64,000 nucleotides of DNA, from positions 310,001 through 374,000 of the forward strand of contig WHUX01000001.1 of assembly GCA_015179025.1 (NCBI GenBank), read 5' to 3'. A program made the position numbers and the translations under genes. The notes below the pieces were generated by a model that saw nothing but the letters and a program-made list of their open reading frames with translations, made no database searches and was not told the origin of the DNA. Of this stretch, positions 23,956-35,917 are shown one piece after another (position 1 is the first letter of the stretch; the number at the start of each line of letters is the position of its first letter). Source of the stretch: Terfezia claveryi. Taxonomy: Eukaryota > Ascomycota > Pezizomycetes > Pezizales > Pezizaceae.

Positions 23956-25425
23956 CTATAATCCCGCCCCTTCCTTTGGAGCAAAACCTACCAAGAAGTC
24001 CCTTGTGAGCTCATAACTGGCGAAGCTGCTCCCTATACTTGGAGCAACCTTCAACAGATTAGGCAGTATCCCTTTGTAGAGCCCTCTTGCTCCCTCTTTT
24101 TTGACAATCATTCGGATAGCATCAAAGAAGCCCTTATATTGATATCCCAAACCTGACATGGTGTTGACCTGGAATCTCCTTCGGAGGACGTCAAAGGGGT
24201 ATGTGAATGATTGAGCAACAGCTCCTGAGACAGCTCCGGCAAGAAGTTTCCCTAAGGTGGTAGGATTTGCTTGTCCTTCGGGGGTTACGGCTTTCCGCAT
24301 TGCTTCGTAAGTTGCAAAGTTAATTCCGACGTATCTGTAAATCATGAGTATGATATATAGTCAACTATACCGTTGAAAGGCTGCTCACGGTGCAACGCCC
24401 GCAAGCGTGGGTCCCAGTCCTCGGTAGAGGGCTATTGCACCACCTTCGGTTTTATACATGTTCCTCATTGTTGCAAACATGCCAGGTAGTTTTGCTTCCT
24501 TTTTTAAAGTGGAAAAGGATGCAGATTGGATGGATAACCTGGTTCGTACAATATCTAGAGGGTATGTTGCAACTGTGCACCGCAATCAGCACATTGGACA
24601 GGTGCGCAATGTAAGGAGCAGCAATTGTTCACTCACCAACAGAAGTCACTCCCGCCATTGCACCGGCAGCTAATCTGCGGAGTGTTCCCAAGTCATTTAC
24701 CCCTTCCGGTAAAAGTACCTAATTTCAATCCATCAGTACTTCAAGTTCTCAAGCTCAATCCGCAATCGTAGTGTACCTTTTTATATATCGTGTAGGCCGA
24801 GAATTGTACTGCAGAGTAAGGTACAATTCGTATACAATTGGTTCCATTTCCCCTGTGAACCTGATGTTAGCATAAATTCTACAACCAGCCATGAAAAATC
24901 TACCTCATGAGGCCCTTGAAACCCTCCTCGGTCCACATCTTCTTCAATGCAGGTATAACGCCATTGTACGTCTGATTCTGTGGACCTTGAACCTGAAGTA
25001 GGATTTTCAGCCTTTCCAGAGGACTAACAACCGTTCTGGACACGGCACCAGCAACTCCCCCGGAAATGAACGATGCGGTGACAGGCTGTGATATCCATAG
25101 CCGGAAAGACTGTAAAGGTGTTAATAGGGCCTGGGGGCCTTCTGTTGTGTTAGTTTGATGGACCTGCTTCCGGGCTGGATTTTAGTGGACATTCCTTGGG
25201 TGCGCCGGATGCAAGAATGGACTCACATTTGGGGAATGCGGTGTCGCAGTGTCCCTGGCGGCTGCCTTCCGGTCCAGGCTCATTCTCCCAGGTTGGTGTT
25301 GTATATGTATCGGTGGTATATCCAAGCTTGTGAAAAGTGAGGACTTGAATGCTAAGCTCCAACGGGTCTGAAGAACACAAAGAAAGGGTCACTGCAATTA
25401 TTGCTTGTCTGCAGGATACGGTCAT
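23956..25425 (-). CDS. Mitochondrial carrier family protein (yeast YPR011C-like)
   Basis: Inner-membrane solute carrier with three tandem repeats. The closest match I recognise is yeast Ypr011c, reported to carry adenosine 5'-phosphosulfate and 3'-phospho-adenosine 5'-phosphosulfate. Proposed exons on the minus strand: 25425-25227, 25174-24904, 24852-24777, 24718-24637, 24572-24389, 24334-23956 (1191 nt, 396 aa). The three carrier signatures are [16 protein letters not shown] and YPFDVLRR. Other family motifs are [56 protein letters not shown] and [15 protein letters not shown]. The five 3' exons are secure. The first exon and its ATG are weak: they add about 80 residues before the first repeat that I cannot match, so the true start may lie elsewhere or use another 5' exon. 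Confidence 0.88.
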
Positions 25426-26773
25426 CCAATGCAAGGGTCGCCCTGTATTGCGTCTATTCTCTGCAGCAGTTGGCAACTCGATAGGTACTTTGGTCGCTCA
25501 ATGCTGGTGAGGGAGCTCCGTGTGTCTCAATCTCGCTTTCTCCAACGTCTTGCTGCTTCGGTGGGCTGTGAACACTGCCTAACAAGCTGTCTGTGGGTTG
25601 TAACGTTACCGGTGGTGATGCTGGCCAGGACAGGGGTCTTTGGCTGGCTCGGATTGTGATCACCGCTGCAAACTGTCTGATCTTTCGTGTCGTCGTCTCG
25701 CGGTAGGGAAAAGGGCATGCGATGACCGATTGGCTCACGTTTCTGATCATGTTCCCGTGAAGCCTGGTCAGAAACGTTGAGTGGTTTTTTTTTTTTTTTT
25801 TTTTTTTTTGAACGCCAAGAGACTCAATAAACACCCAAACAATGAGCCTCAACTGAACAACGATACGGACGATACTCACAGGTGTTCCCAAACCACGATA
25901 GCGAGCTGTTCTCGCCCTCAAATCGAGCCAGACCTTTGCAGATTTCACTGGAGCAAGTGGAAGGGGGATGGGTGGCAAACAAAGTACTGTAATACCAGGC
26001 CCTAGACGTGCCGAACAGTGTCTTTGATACAGTCCAGACGATAGACTTCTAATGAAAGTGCGTATGACGCATGAATCACTGAATACACTTCAGATTATGG
26101 CTACGGGAAGAGTTGAGGGTAATGGTGGAGCAAAAGCAATGGTTAAGCCATGATCACGCTGGTCTTCTCTTCGCAGCATCAACTGGCCGAGCATTGCCCC
26201 GTTACATTTTTTTGTAGGGTATCTCTCGGAACCCCACTATACCCCAACAATACTCCACTTCCTTGGCTACATTGATTGATTATGCATCTGATACGGCTTT
26301 TTCGGCATTGTCACTCATAAGAGGTGTAAGAACCAGAGTCGCTCCTGCCAGCTACCGTGCAGCTGCTCATAATCCCGGCTGGAAATCCAATCTTGTGGCA
26401 TGGAGGGGCCCCTGGCCATACTGAACTCTGCAGATGCAAATGCTTACTTTGAAGCATTCTGGAAGACGGCCTACTTACTCTCTCCAACTAAAGCATTTCG
26501 CCGTTGGATCCGGAGCTATCAACAGCCAAAGGCTTGAGACTGATGGCCTTACCGTACTAGGTTGAGGCTTTATATTCGCTAGTGCCATTGCTGGATACCA
26601 ATTCGTCATGATGATATCTATTTCTCTAGAACAGGTCAGCGATGGCTTGATATGATACCCATCTCTGGATACCCATCTCTGGATACCCTATGTTTCTTTC
26701 TTCAGTTCACCCAAAACTTCCCCAGCTTGTTCCAATCTTACAAAGTGTGTATTCAAGATTCCATTAATGAAGA
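25426..26773. other. Intergenic, divergent promoters
   Basis: 1.35 kb between the carrier gene (minus) and the disordered-protein gene (plus). Contains a T run of about 26 bases at 25784-25809 and a short direct repeat ATACCCATCTCTGG (about 26656-26690). No supported gene. Confidence 0.5.
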
Positions 26774-28501
26774 ATGCCGTTCAGAGAGCGCCTCAAATCA
26801 ATAGTCAAAGGGGAGGCGCCTGTCTTTGAGCATCTGAGACAATGGCGAGCTGCTGCACCCCAGCATATTGACAGTCGACGAACGGATGTGGAGCCCTCTC
26901 GAGATCCAAATTTATTTCAGCAAAACAATAATATAGCCAGAGATGAGAGAGCTACGGAGGCCGCAGTAGTCGATTCAGGTCCAGCTTATACTACCCAGGA
27001 AAGTGCCATGAAGCATGAGGATACTGTAAGAAGGCAGGACAAAATCAGCAGCGCTATTGCTGAACGCAGAGAAGGGCGTATCTTGAAGGATTCACTAGAA
27101 GATAGGGAGACCTCTGAGGATTTTAAGCGACATGAAGAAGCTCCTGTTGAAATCAAGGGACACTCCGATAGCGGTGGTGGTGGGTACGATGTTGACAGGC
27201 GGACAAAGGCTCCACCTCCTCCGCCCCCAACCACCGCTCCTGCTGTCCCCCAGCGTTCAATAGTTGATGCATCTGAGCGCTATGCATTATTCCTGCGTGA
27301 TGCTACTCGCGAAGGCTATGGACCTAAACATACTACAGACTTCCAAGATGAACCTCGCGTTTCTAATGGCCCTCAACGGGAGACGCTAACAGTGACTCGA
27401 GACGGCGTTATCCAAGACCAACAAGCTATCCGAGAATCCATGGCCATAGATGACACCAGTGTGGAGGAGCCCGGCTCCATATTCACGAGCAGACAGGGCG
27501 TTGACCGCCCAGCGCCCAGCAGGCGTTTATCCGATGAAGGGCTCTACCGCAGCTCGGTGGCGACTACTGAGCCATTGGGACGAGTTCAAACCGCAGCAGA
27601 ACAGGGAATGAGGGATGTTCGTTCGAGATCATATCAAGATGATTATATGTCGAAAGGAGCGATGTGTAGCGTTCCTCCACCTCCATCGCCAGAAAATAAC
27701 CTAGTCCATGGTCGCTCTAAGGATGATATTTATGTGACCGAGGGACCTAGTGGGTACCATACTTCCACTCGCACAATGGGAACTGGGGGGGATAGGCAGT
27801 GGAGGGAGGATATGCAAGGGAATACTGCTCTTCCTACTGCTGCTGGTGCAGCTGGCCGCGATCGGGTACTTTCAGATACGCCAATTGACAAAGACGTCCG
27901 TTGGGGTATGCGGGAATATATAGCTCCTCCTATTGAGGGGCACAACACACCAGGTACGGCAGAGTTGAAACGCGCAAGCTCTACCCCGCCAAGATATATC
28001 TCCCTCACAGCTGAATCTCCCGAGAAGAAATATCGCAAGGTAGAAGAACAAGAGTCACGAAACGGATTAGCTACCTCAGCAGCACACTACGCCATCAAAG
28101 ATCGGGAATATACCAGGCTTTCCGCCACTACCTCTACCGCACAATACTCCATCCTCCACAACATCCTCCCCCCACGTACGAAGCCGACCCTGAAGAAGGA
28201 CCCTTCCACCGCTCCGTCAATCTCGGCGGTCGCAGTTCGTCAGCTCTTAGCAACCGCAGCGATAAGAGCAATCTCAAGGACTGGGGGCTAGATCCCAAAT
28301 CGGAGGTATATGAGATTGCGAACTTTGGAGGGGGAAGAGGGCCCGGTGATGGGGGTCGAGGAGGAGGGGGAGTGGTATAAGGATGATCCGGCTAGGGCAG
28401 GATGTTATTGTAAAGGCGGGAGTGGCGGGGTGGCGAGGGTTAAGGAAGAGAGGAACGTCGAGAGGTATGGGTTGGTGACGGCGGGGAAAGGGGGGAGGTA
28501 G
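26774..28501 (+). CDS. Unrecognised, largely disordered protein; frame interrupted twice
   Basis: I do not recognise this protein. It starts MPFRERLKSIVKGEAPVFEH and is rich in charged residues, Pro, Ser and Gly, with little predicted order; a proline run and repeated PPPPSPEN/PPPPPPTT segments occur. The uninterrupted frame runs to a TAG at 28289-28291. However, between about 28174 and 28330 the neighbouring frame reads more like protein (PPTYEADPEEGPFHRSV, then DWGLDPKSEVYEIANFGG), and after that the original frame resumes past the TAG (GEWYKDDPARAG, VKEERNVERYGLVTAGKGG) to a TAG at 28501. One C too few in the C6 run 28168-28173 and one G too many in the G5 run 28330-28334 would explain this; the corrected length would be 575 aa. 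If the sequence is right, the product is the 505-aa form. Confidence 0.65.
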
Positions 28502-29580
28502 GCGGTGACCACTATGTGGAGTAGGGTGGGGAAAGGTAGGTAAGTGGGTAGTACGGTCGAGATGATTTTGAGTTCCTTGATTTGCTTCAATTATCGAGGG
28601 AGAGAGATAGTGGAATTGTAATGTGGAGGATTTGCGGATGTGTGAGGTCGAGGTGGTGCAAGTTGGCTTGCCTGTTGTAATTTTATAGTGGAAAATTGAT
28701 TGTTTCAATTGATAATTTGATGATTTTATCACTAAGCCTCTAGCCCCTCTTACTGCGAAGAATAATGATTATGTGAATGTATCGTAGTCCCGAAGCTAGG
28801 TCAACGAGCAATGTACACGATTTTTACTTATGGAGCGTCGGGCGGTCCTACTACAGACACATCGTAGTTATTATTACCAACCTTCCTAGGGAAAATGCTA
28901 ATAATACAAAGAAAATAAGCATACATTATCGATCATGATTAACAAAAGTAGGGCCAATTGATCATGTGAGGTGTTTTTTTTAAAAAAAAAAAAAGGAAGC
29001 TGGGCCAGTTAATATAGACTACATATAACCATTGCTGGCTTGTTTTGTTTGATGTATGTAGCCCTTTTCCCCTTCTTTAAGTTGGTTGATTAGTTTATCC
29101 CCCGAGCCCACGAATCTTTGTTTAGTTTCGGGTTTACATATACCGTGAAAAGATGGAAGTAAACGAAGGGAACTTTTGTGCTGATTGGCCTTTTCTTTTT
29201 TTTTTTTTTTTTATGTTTTTTTGGGGGGGCAAAAACAAAACGACCGCTGTAAACTTTGGGCTGCAGTAGATGGGTAAGAAGGCATAGGTGCTCAGTTGTG
29301 AAGAATTGGGCTGTACAGATGGATATTGCCTACCTAGCTGCACTCGGGTCTTACTGCATTCCTTTTTTTTTTTTTTTTTTTGTTGAATTATGTAACGCAA
29401 TGGTAGTAAAGATTTCTATACATGCTAATCACCTAACTCAGGTATGAAAGTCTTGAAAACAAGGAAATATCTATGGCAACCTCATCCATCATCTTTCACC
29501 ATCCATCACCCAATACACACAAGAAGAGAAAAGTCAATTACGATAGTTCTTAATCCACCCCCTCTCCCACCTCGCCGAAG
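28502..29580. other. Intergenic between convergent genes
   Basis: 1.08 kb with several A/T homopolymers (for example 28977-28993, 29195-29220, 29363-29381). It should contain the 3' UTRs of both flanking genes. No gene seen. Confidence 0.5.
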
Positions 29581-32500
29581 TTAAATTTCCAACATCTCCT
29601 CGTCAAGCACCCCATACAACCCATTCAACACCGCCACACACTCGCTCAACCCCTCTGCAATCCTCCCCAGCACAAGCACATAGGCATAGACCCCCTGAAA
29701 CTCCTCCTCCCACCTGCCCTCCTCGCCGCGGACCTTCTCGCGTCTATACTCCCAGAGTCTCGCCAACAAACGGTCTCTTGCGCCCTCCAGCCTCGGCAGC
29801 GTATCAGGCAGGGGAAAGCCCAGTCTGATACTACTGGCGAGGATATAAAACAAATGGCTTATCCTCGCACAGCAGTCAGCGCGCTCATTGGTTGTAAATT
29901 CAAGAATATCCTTCTCCCTATCTGACGCCAAGGGATCGCTGGCGATGAATGTGGACATTCCGTGGCAGGCGTCAAGGATGTTTTGGTTTGCGGTGATGAG
30001 CTTTGTGTAGGCGGAGGTGGGGAAGGGGCCTTTGAGGCGGTATTCGGATGGGGCTTGTTTCGTGAGGGACGACAGCCGGAGAAGCGCGCGTTGGAGGGCG
30101 CGTTCTTCGGTTATGGACATATATTTCTTGGGGTCGTGGGAGGAGGAGGAGGCAGAGTTGGTGTTGTAGGGGAGGGGCATGGTGGAGAGGAGAGGATCGC
30201 GCTTCCAAATCAAAGCCATCCGGAACCATAGCACGCTGAAGCCTTTCCGGAGTTTGCTCCGCGCGGAGATGGGCCAGATGTACCGGTTTATAAAGATCCC
30301 CCAGGCAACGCCGGCGACGACGGAGACGAATCGATGGAAGGCGATTTTCGTTATCATGGGTTTGGTTCCGCCCTACAGTTGAAGAAATAAAACTGTCAAA
30401 TCCCCTGTTTTTATTTCTTGGAATTTTTAAGGGGAAGGGGGTGCACCTCATCATCGTCATCGTCGTCAACCTTCATTGACAGCGAATATGCATAAAGACA
30501 CGAAAGATTATAGGTCAAAATAATAAACCTTCCAAATGTATTCTGCTTCCAATTCAGAATGATATGGAAGCAAGGCATCGCGATAACGCAACCGAAAAGT
30601 GACAAGGCATATGGATCCTTAGGGAATAAAATCCACCTAGATTTAAATAAAAACTAGATTCAGCATAAGGTACTTTGTGTGCTGAATCGCAGAAGGTAAA
30701 ATGGTTACATACGCTAGGACGGCAAGAGCCGCACCAATGATTGTACCGAGGACACTGGAGGTTCCTGAAGTCAGTACTTATAGGGCGGAGAAGTGGGGGG
30801 ATGGGGCTTACCGAATGAAACCAGAGCTGTTAGTTTGGCCAATGGTCATGGACATGACTACTTAAAGGTAAGAGATAGTAATTCGCAAATTCTTAGCTAG
30901 AGAAACCTACCAATCATGTAGGACACTAGTCCCCATTCTCCTCTCCAGTCACTATAACCAATAGAGAATCAGTACCTATCAAAATCAAAACAGGGTCACT
31001 GAGGGACATACGAGAATATAGGTCTGGTTGATTCAAGAAAAGCCGGCAAAGCCTGTAACCGCCGTAAGCATGTTTACCCTGAACTCTTGCGCCGAAATAC
31101 CTACATAAATCGCTGCTCCGCCTCCAACCTTGATCCCAAACTTGACATCGTCCCGCCTAAACACCTTCAACGCCTTCCAGACGCGGTATGAAAACGGCAC
31201 CGGCTGATCTTGTACCATATTTGGAAGTGTCTTAGTATAAGTTAGAGGTTTAAGCATATCCGGGAGCTTCGCCTGGGGAATAGCATCTGCCGAGATAATA
31301 TCGTCAGATAACCGTACAAGATCCCCAAAATTGTAAACAAGTATAGTACCTTCACTATCCCTCCTCGCAAACTTTCCTCCAGCAATTCCAAACCGTCTCC
31401 AAACCTTCAACCAGTCCCAGCTCCTCGTCTTATGATTCTGGTAATGCTCCATCTGCTGTAAGATATCCAAGAACACAGCCATCTCCTGTGAGAACGCATG
31501 CAGACAGTAACTGAAATACCCACAGCACCCAGCTACCTCTTCCACATCCGCAGCCCATTCTTGTTTCTGATCGTTGGATACCGTGATACTCCGCAGGTTC
31601 TTGTACAGGTTATTCAAAGCTTCTACACGGGCCTCGTAGTATAGATCAGTTGCTTTAACCAAGGATTCTCTAAACCGTGGGTTGACGGCAATTGTGAGGT
31701 CAGCGCCGCGGCTAGAAGGAAGGTTGTCTAACATGATTTGGAGGGTGTAGACAAGGGATTTCTAGGTCCACGTTAGTAACCTCAGGCTGCCACAGCGAGC
31801 TGATGACTTTACAGGCTCTTAAACGTACCATCGGAGGTCCTAGGTGGAATATAAACTCCTCAAAGATACCCACGGGGGTTTCTGGCTGCTCATGAAATCT
31901 CGCAGTCATAAAGTCGATATTTGCTGGTTCCGTAGATGGCATAGAAGTAGTATTCGAAGCAAACATTGGCAGTGGATGGAAATTGGGGGGGGTGAAAATT
32001 GTTGAAGGACCCGATCCTGCCCCAGAGAACGGTGTAGGAATAGGATGATATGGATTAAATACATTCGGCTGTTCTCGAAGAAGCTTCATTTGAGACTTGG
32101 ATGCGGACTGCAATCCACCAATATGCTGAGCCAGTTTCTAATCGTAATCATCCATGTGGTAATGGTCAGCTTTATTTTGAACATACCCAAGTAGTTTCTG
32201 ATGAGATTTTTTAGAACGAGAGGGATATTACGAACCTGCATGCAGTCGACGAGCTTGCTTTCCAGGCGGTATTGCTTCTCAGTACCCTTGACGTAATGTT
32301 CATATTTTGCCTCTATGAGTTGCTTGCTCATGGAAGTGAATACTAATCTGTGATCCTTGCATGCTTCGAGATAGGTCGAATGGAGTAACATATCCTCCGA
32401 CCCGGTCAAGAAACTCTTAGTTATGATTGACAGCTATATAGCATAAGTATTTATTAATCCATATTGATAAGATGCAGAAACCTTACCAAGGTGGAGAATG

Positions 32501-33987
32501 AATCCGTAGATTTGACCATCGAATTACTGCTTAGATATTAGCCCGAGTATACTCTTACGCGTCTTCTAATCTCTGGAAAGATAATAATACCGAAGCTCAT
32601 CCACAGCAGAGCTAGGCCATAAAATCAACGCAACAGCAGTACACGCTGTAATCGCCATAAACAAAATAGTCGTAACCTGCTCTATTTTCGACCACGAGAA
32701 CTTACCCGCCTGAATAGAGCCTGGCCCAACCCATGTCAGCTACACGATACGAGAATTATTCTGCAGAGAATTATTATGTGCACCTTCTCTCGTCAAAATA
32801 GTAATGCATGATATAGCCGCAAGCGAGCACGATGTACCAACGGTCGGACTAGCCATCGCCTGCTTCACCCATCCAATAAAGCCAAGGCCCCCACCACAAA
32901 ATACGATGAGAATAACCGCATGCCCTATTGGAAGCTAGTCAGCCTTCGACGTGGTCTTGTCATGGAAGAATATCGACTTGCCTAACTCTAGCATCTGAAT
33001 TTTGCCAAAGAATGCCGCGGTGTACATGCTGCGCGGGAACGTTAGCTTGATGAAAGAAGAGGACAGGCATGTGTCATGTATCTAACCTCGCAACTGAAAT
33101 AAAAGTGCTATAGAATAATACCACAAATGCATACATGATGGCTTGGAACATACTCCCTTGTGTTCGAGCTGTCTGAATGTAAGTATGACGCACGCGACTA
33201 AGACTGGAGAAGCAATGTATACCTGGGTGAAAGTAGACTTCATCACGAAAAATGTTAATAGCTATAGATTGCTGAGCGCAAGCCGAGTTCAGGTTACTCC
33301 TTACCAGCAATAGTCGCTGCCTGAACTCATGTACACACGTTAGCTCTGTATGTTATAAATCTCACCCCCCTTCAACTTCCCTTCCCCCAAATTCAAGACC
33401 GGAAAAGATAACTAACCATATGCTTCCCATCACTCTTCCCCAACATCGCCGCAATTGGATCCACAAACCTACCGCGGACCGCACTCTCAGTGTCTATCCT
33501 CAATTCCTCGTACAAACCTCCCCCGACCCTCCCCTCTTGCTCAACACGGGATATATCACACGTACGTAGCCAAACTCCCTAAAAAATACGCAATCGTGCA
33601 CTTCGTAATCATCTTCGTATTCTTACTCCCCAATACCTCCTTCACCATCTCCAACTTCTTCCGTACCCACTTCTGCCCCCATCTCCTTTCATTATCATCC
33701 TCATCACCCTCCCGCTGAATCCCACCTATCTCCGATGGCGCATAACTCGCATAACTCCGACCCAGCAACGGCGACGTATCATTTGCTGGGCTCTGTGCTT
33801 CTACTGCAGCGAGACCACTAAGTATAAAGCTCCAGTTAGCTGATATTCGGCAATGAGTTACGGATGCATCTGGGTGTACAAACGAAGGTATCCTCAGCGT
33901 CAAGTTTCTCCCCGTACCACCATAATCCCCCACATGTACCCTCTCTGCGGTAAACGGGACAATCACAGATGTTTTTCTCGGCTGCAT
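29581..33987 (-). CDS. ArAE/FUSC-type membrane protein (brefeldin A sensitivity-related, DUF2421)
   Basis: Large multi-pass membrane protein of the fungal aromatic acid exporter-like family (ER transporter 6TM N-terminal domain plus DUF2421), related to S. pombe Bre4. Proposed 19 exons on the minus strand: 33987-33884, 33817-33566, 33498-33417, 33320-33305, 33237-33223, 33168-33087, 33028-32982, 32924-32784, 32720-32591, 32526-32487, 32433-32236, 32137-31829, 31761-31105, 31052-31012, 30951-30911, 30860-30812, 30754-30713, 30636-30447, 30372-29581 (3228 nt, 1075 aa). The first half has hydrophobic segments (VVLFYSTFISVA, HAVILIVFCGGGLGFIGW, TILFMAITACTAVALILW). The second block (GLVSYMIVMSMTIGQTNSS, GTIIGAALAVLAWILFP, FHRFVSVVAGVAWGIFINRY) is the FUSC-like half. 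Exons 1-3 are less certain. One intron uses GC-AG. Confidence 0.88.
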
Positions 33988-35917
33988 CTAAGCGTTAGCC
34001 CTTGGATATAAACACATACACCAGCACCGAGCCTTAGCACCCAAAAGTGTACGAACCGGTTTAAAGAAACCGCGCCCTGGCCCGGACGGCGGCATCTCGC
34101 AAGCAGCAACTGGTATAAAAACCCGCTATAAAGACGGCAGAACTTCAACACAAGAAATGAAAAATTGGTATCTAGTAACTAGAGGCAGAATCACCATGCC
34201 ATGGGCCAGGAACTTCTTAAATATAAATCGGACTGGGATGGGTCAAGTGAGCAAGATACCCGGGCAGTTAGTTATGTTACAAACAATGCCAAGATCAGCG
34301 AAAGACAAGGAACCCTGAATAACGGATACCTATCTCCAATGCTGCCCCTGCTGCGCGTTCGAGGTCCAGACTTCCTACTTAGATACTTAGATGTACGAGT
34401 ACATACTGTAGATACTGTAGATACTGTAGACACTATAGTTACTGTATCACTGTACATATTGTATATGCTTAACGGCTTCTCGGGGAAGCCTGTGGATGGA
34501 GCGCGTGGGGTGGCTTTGCGCGATCATCAGAGGCAGGCACCTACGTATGAGCACTGAGCTATAAGTAGTCTAGAGCATAGAGTTGACGGGCAGCTCAGCT
34601 ACCAGCCTGTGGGATGACGACTGTAAACTGCAAGATTATATACAAATGATGTACGTACATTACGTTCAGTTTCTAACCAGGCCACCGAATTCAGCAGCCA
34701 ACCACCTTTTCCCAGTGAGTATTGCAGTCTCGTATCACATTCGAGGAGTGGGCATCGTTGAACAAAAGCACTACCAAAACAGACACTGAACCTACCACTG
34801 AGAATATACAAAGTTGCAGTCATGAATGATCGCCCTTCAGTAGAGCATGTAATGTCATATCCTCAGGAGACTCAGGAGAAGACACATAGCAAAGATTTTG
34901 CTTCATCATCCTATAATTGATATAATTGATTCAGCCTTCTGCTTTTCCTGCGCCATGTCTTGCTTGCGGCACAAGAGCTGGAACACTGGCTACTTATTAT
35001 AATAGTACAATACATAGTCTTTATTGGAATCAAATTACATTGATTTTTGATTAGTCCTGAATATACCGTTCGTACACGCTCCAATCGACCCGCCCGGTGT
35101 TACCCTCAACTATCTTGGCGCCCCCCCCGGCCGGTACTTAGTCATACCCATGCCTACAGAGCCTCACGCATCCACCAAACCCCAACCGGTCCCCCCCAAA
35201 GCGACGAGCATCAACGGCAACACGTTTTACTCGAGCATCAGGACACAACAATTCTCAGGCTTCTCAGCAGCCCAACTATCTCCGTACAGCTACATTGCGA
35301 CTCGAGCCGGCGTGCATAGGTGCTGCGGCGTGCGACAAGCAGGGGCAGCAGTACCGACGACTCGGAACGGCCACGCCGCCACTACATCTACAGCTACATC
35401 TACAGAGGTCCTAGAGGCAAAACGGAGTGACCAATACAGGCTGAGGAGATTTGCGTATGTATTAGGGTTTGGGAGGATTTGAAGGCATCTGGAAGGAAAT
35501 TCGGGGTCTGGAGGAAAAAGGACGTCATAGGAACGACGGGAAAACGAGCAGGGCGAGTAGAAGCAAGAGAAGCTTGAGCTGTAGACAACGGCCTTGCGGA
35601 TTGCCTCCTTGCGAGAATTTGAGCCGGCTGTGGTCACAGCCGGATACAGAACGAATCACGGGTGGAAGAAGTGGACTGGTTCTTCCAATATTAAAAAAAA
35701 GAAGACGAGGCTTAGGCTCTCCGCGGGGGAAACAACTGGCCATTGAAAAAAACCCAATCCAGAGTTGTTGTTTATTTGTTCGTGCGATTCACTTTCAAGT
35801 TCACCTACCACTACAACTCCTGTTCTACAGTTACCGACAGCACACCATTCAATCTCCGTACCGTAATCGCCACAACTCACTCTCACACTTTAACGAGTCA
35901 TACCCTAATCAGCAGCC
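33988..35917. other. Divergent intergenic region, ArAE gene / HFI1
   Basis: 1.93 kb without a supported gene. Holds three perfect copies of ATACTGTAG around 34404-34430 with degenerate copies after, and a C8 run near 35122-35130. Open frames at 35150-35482 and 35469-36104 lack any recognisable domain and overlap the HFI1 start. Confidence 0.45.

Noticed and set aside
35150..35482. 110-codon frame upstream of HFI1
   Set aside because: Low-complexity, no recognisable domain, and located in the HFI1 promoter region.
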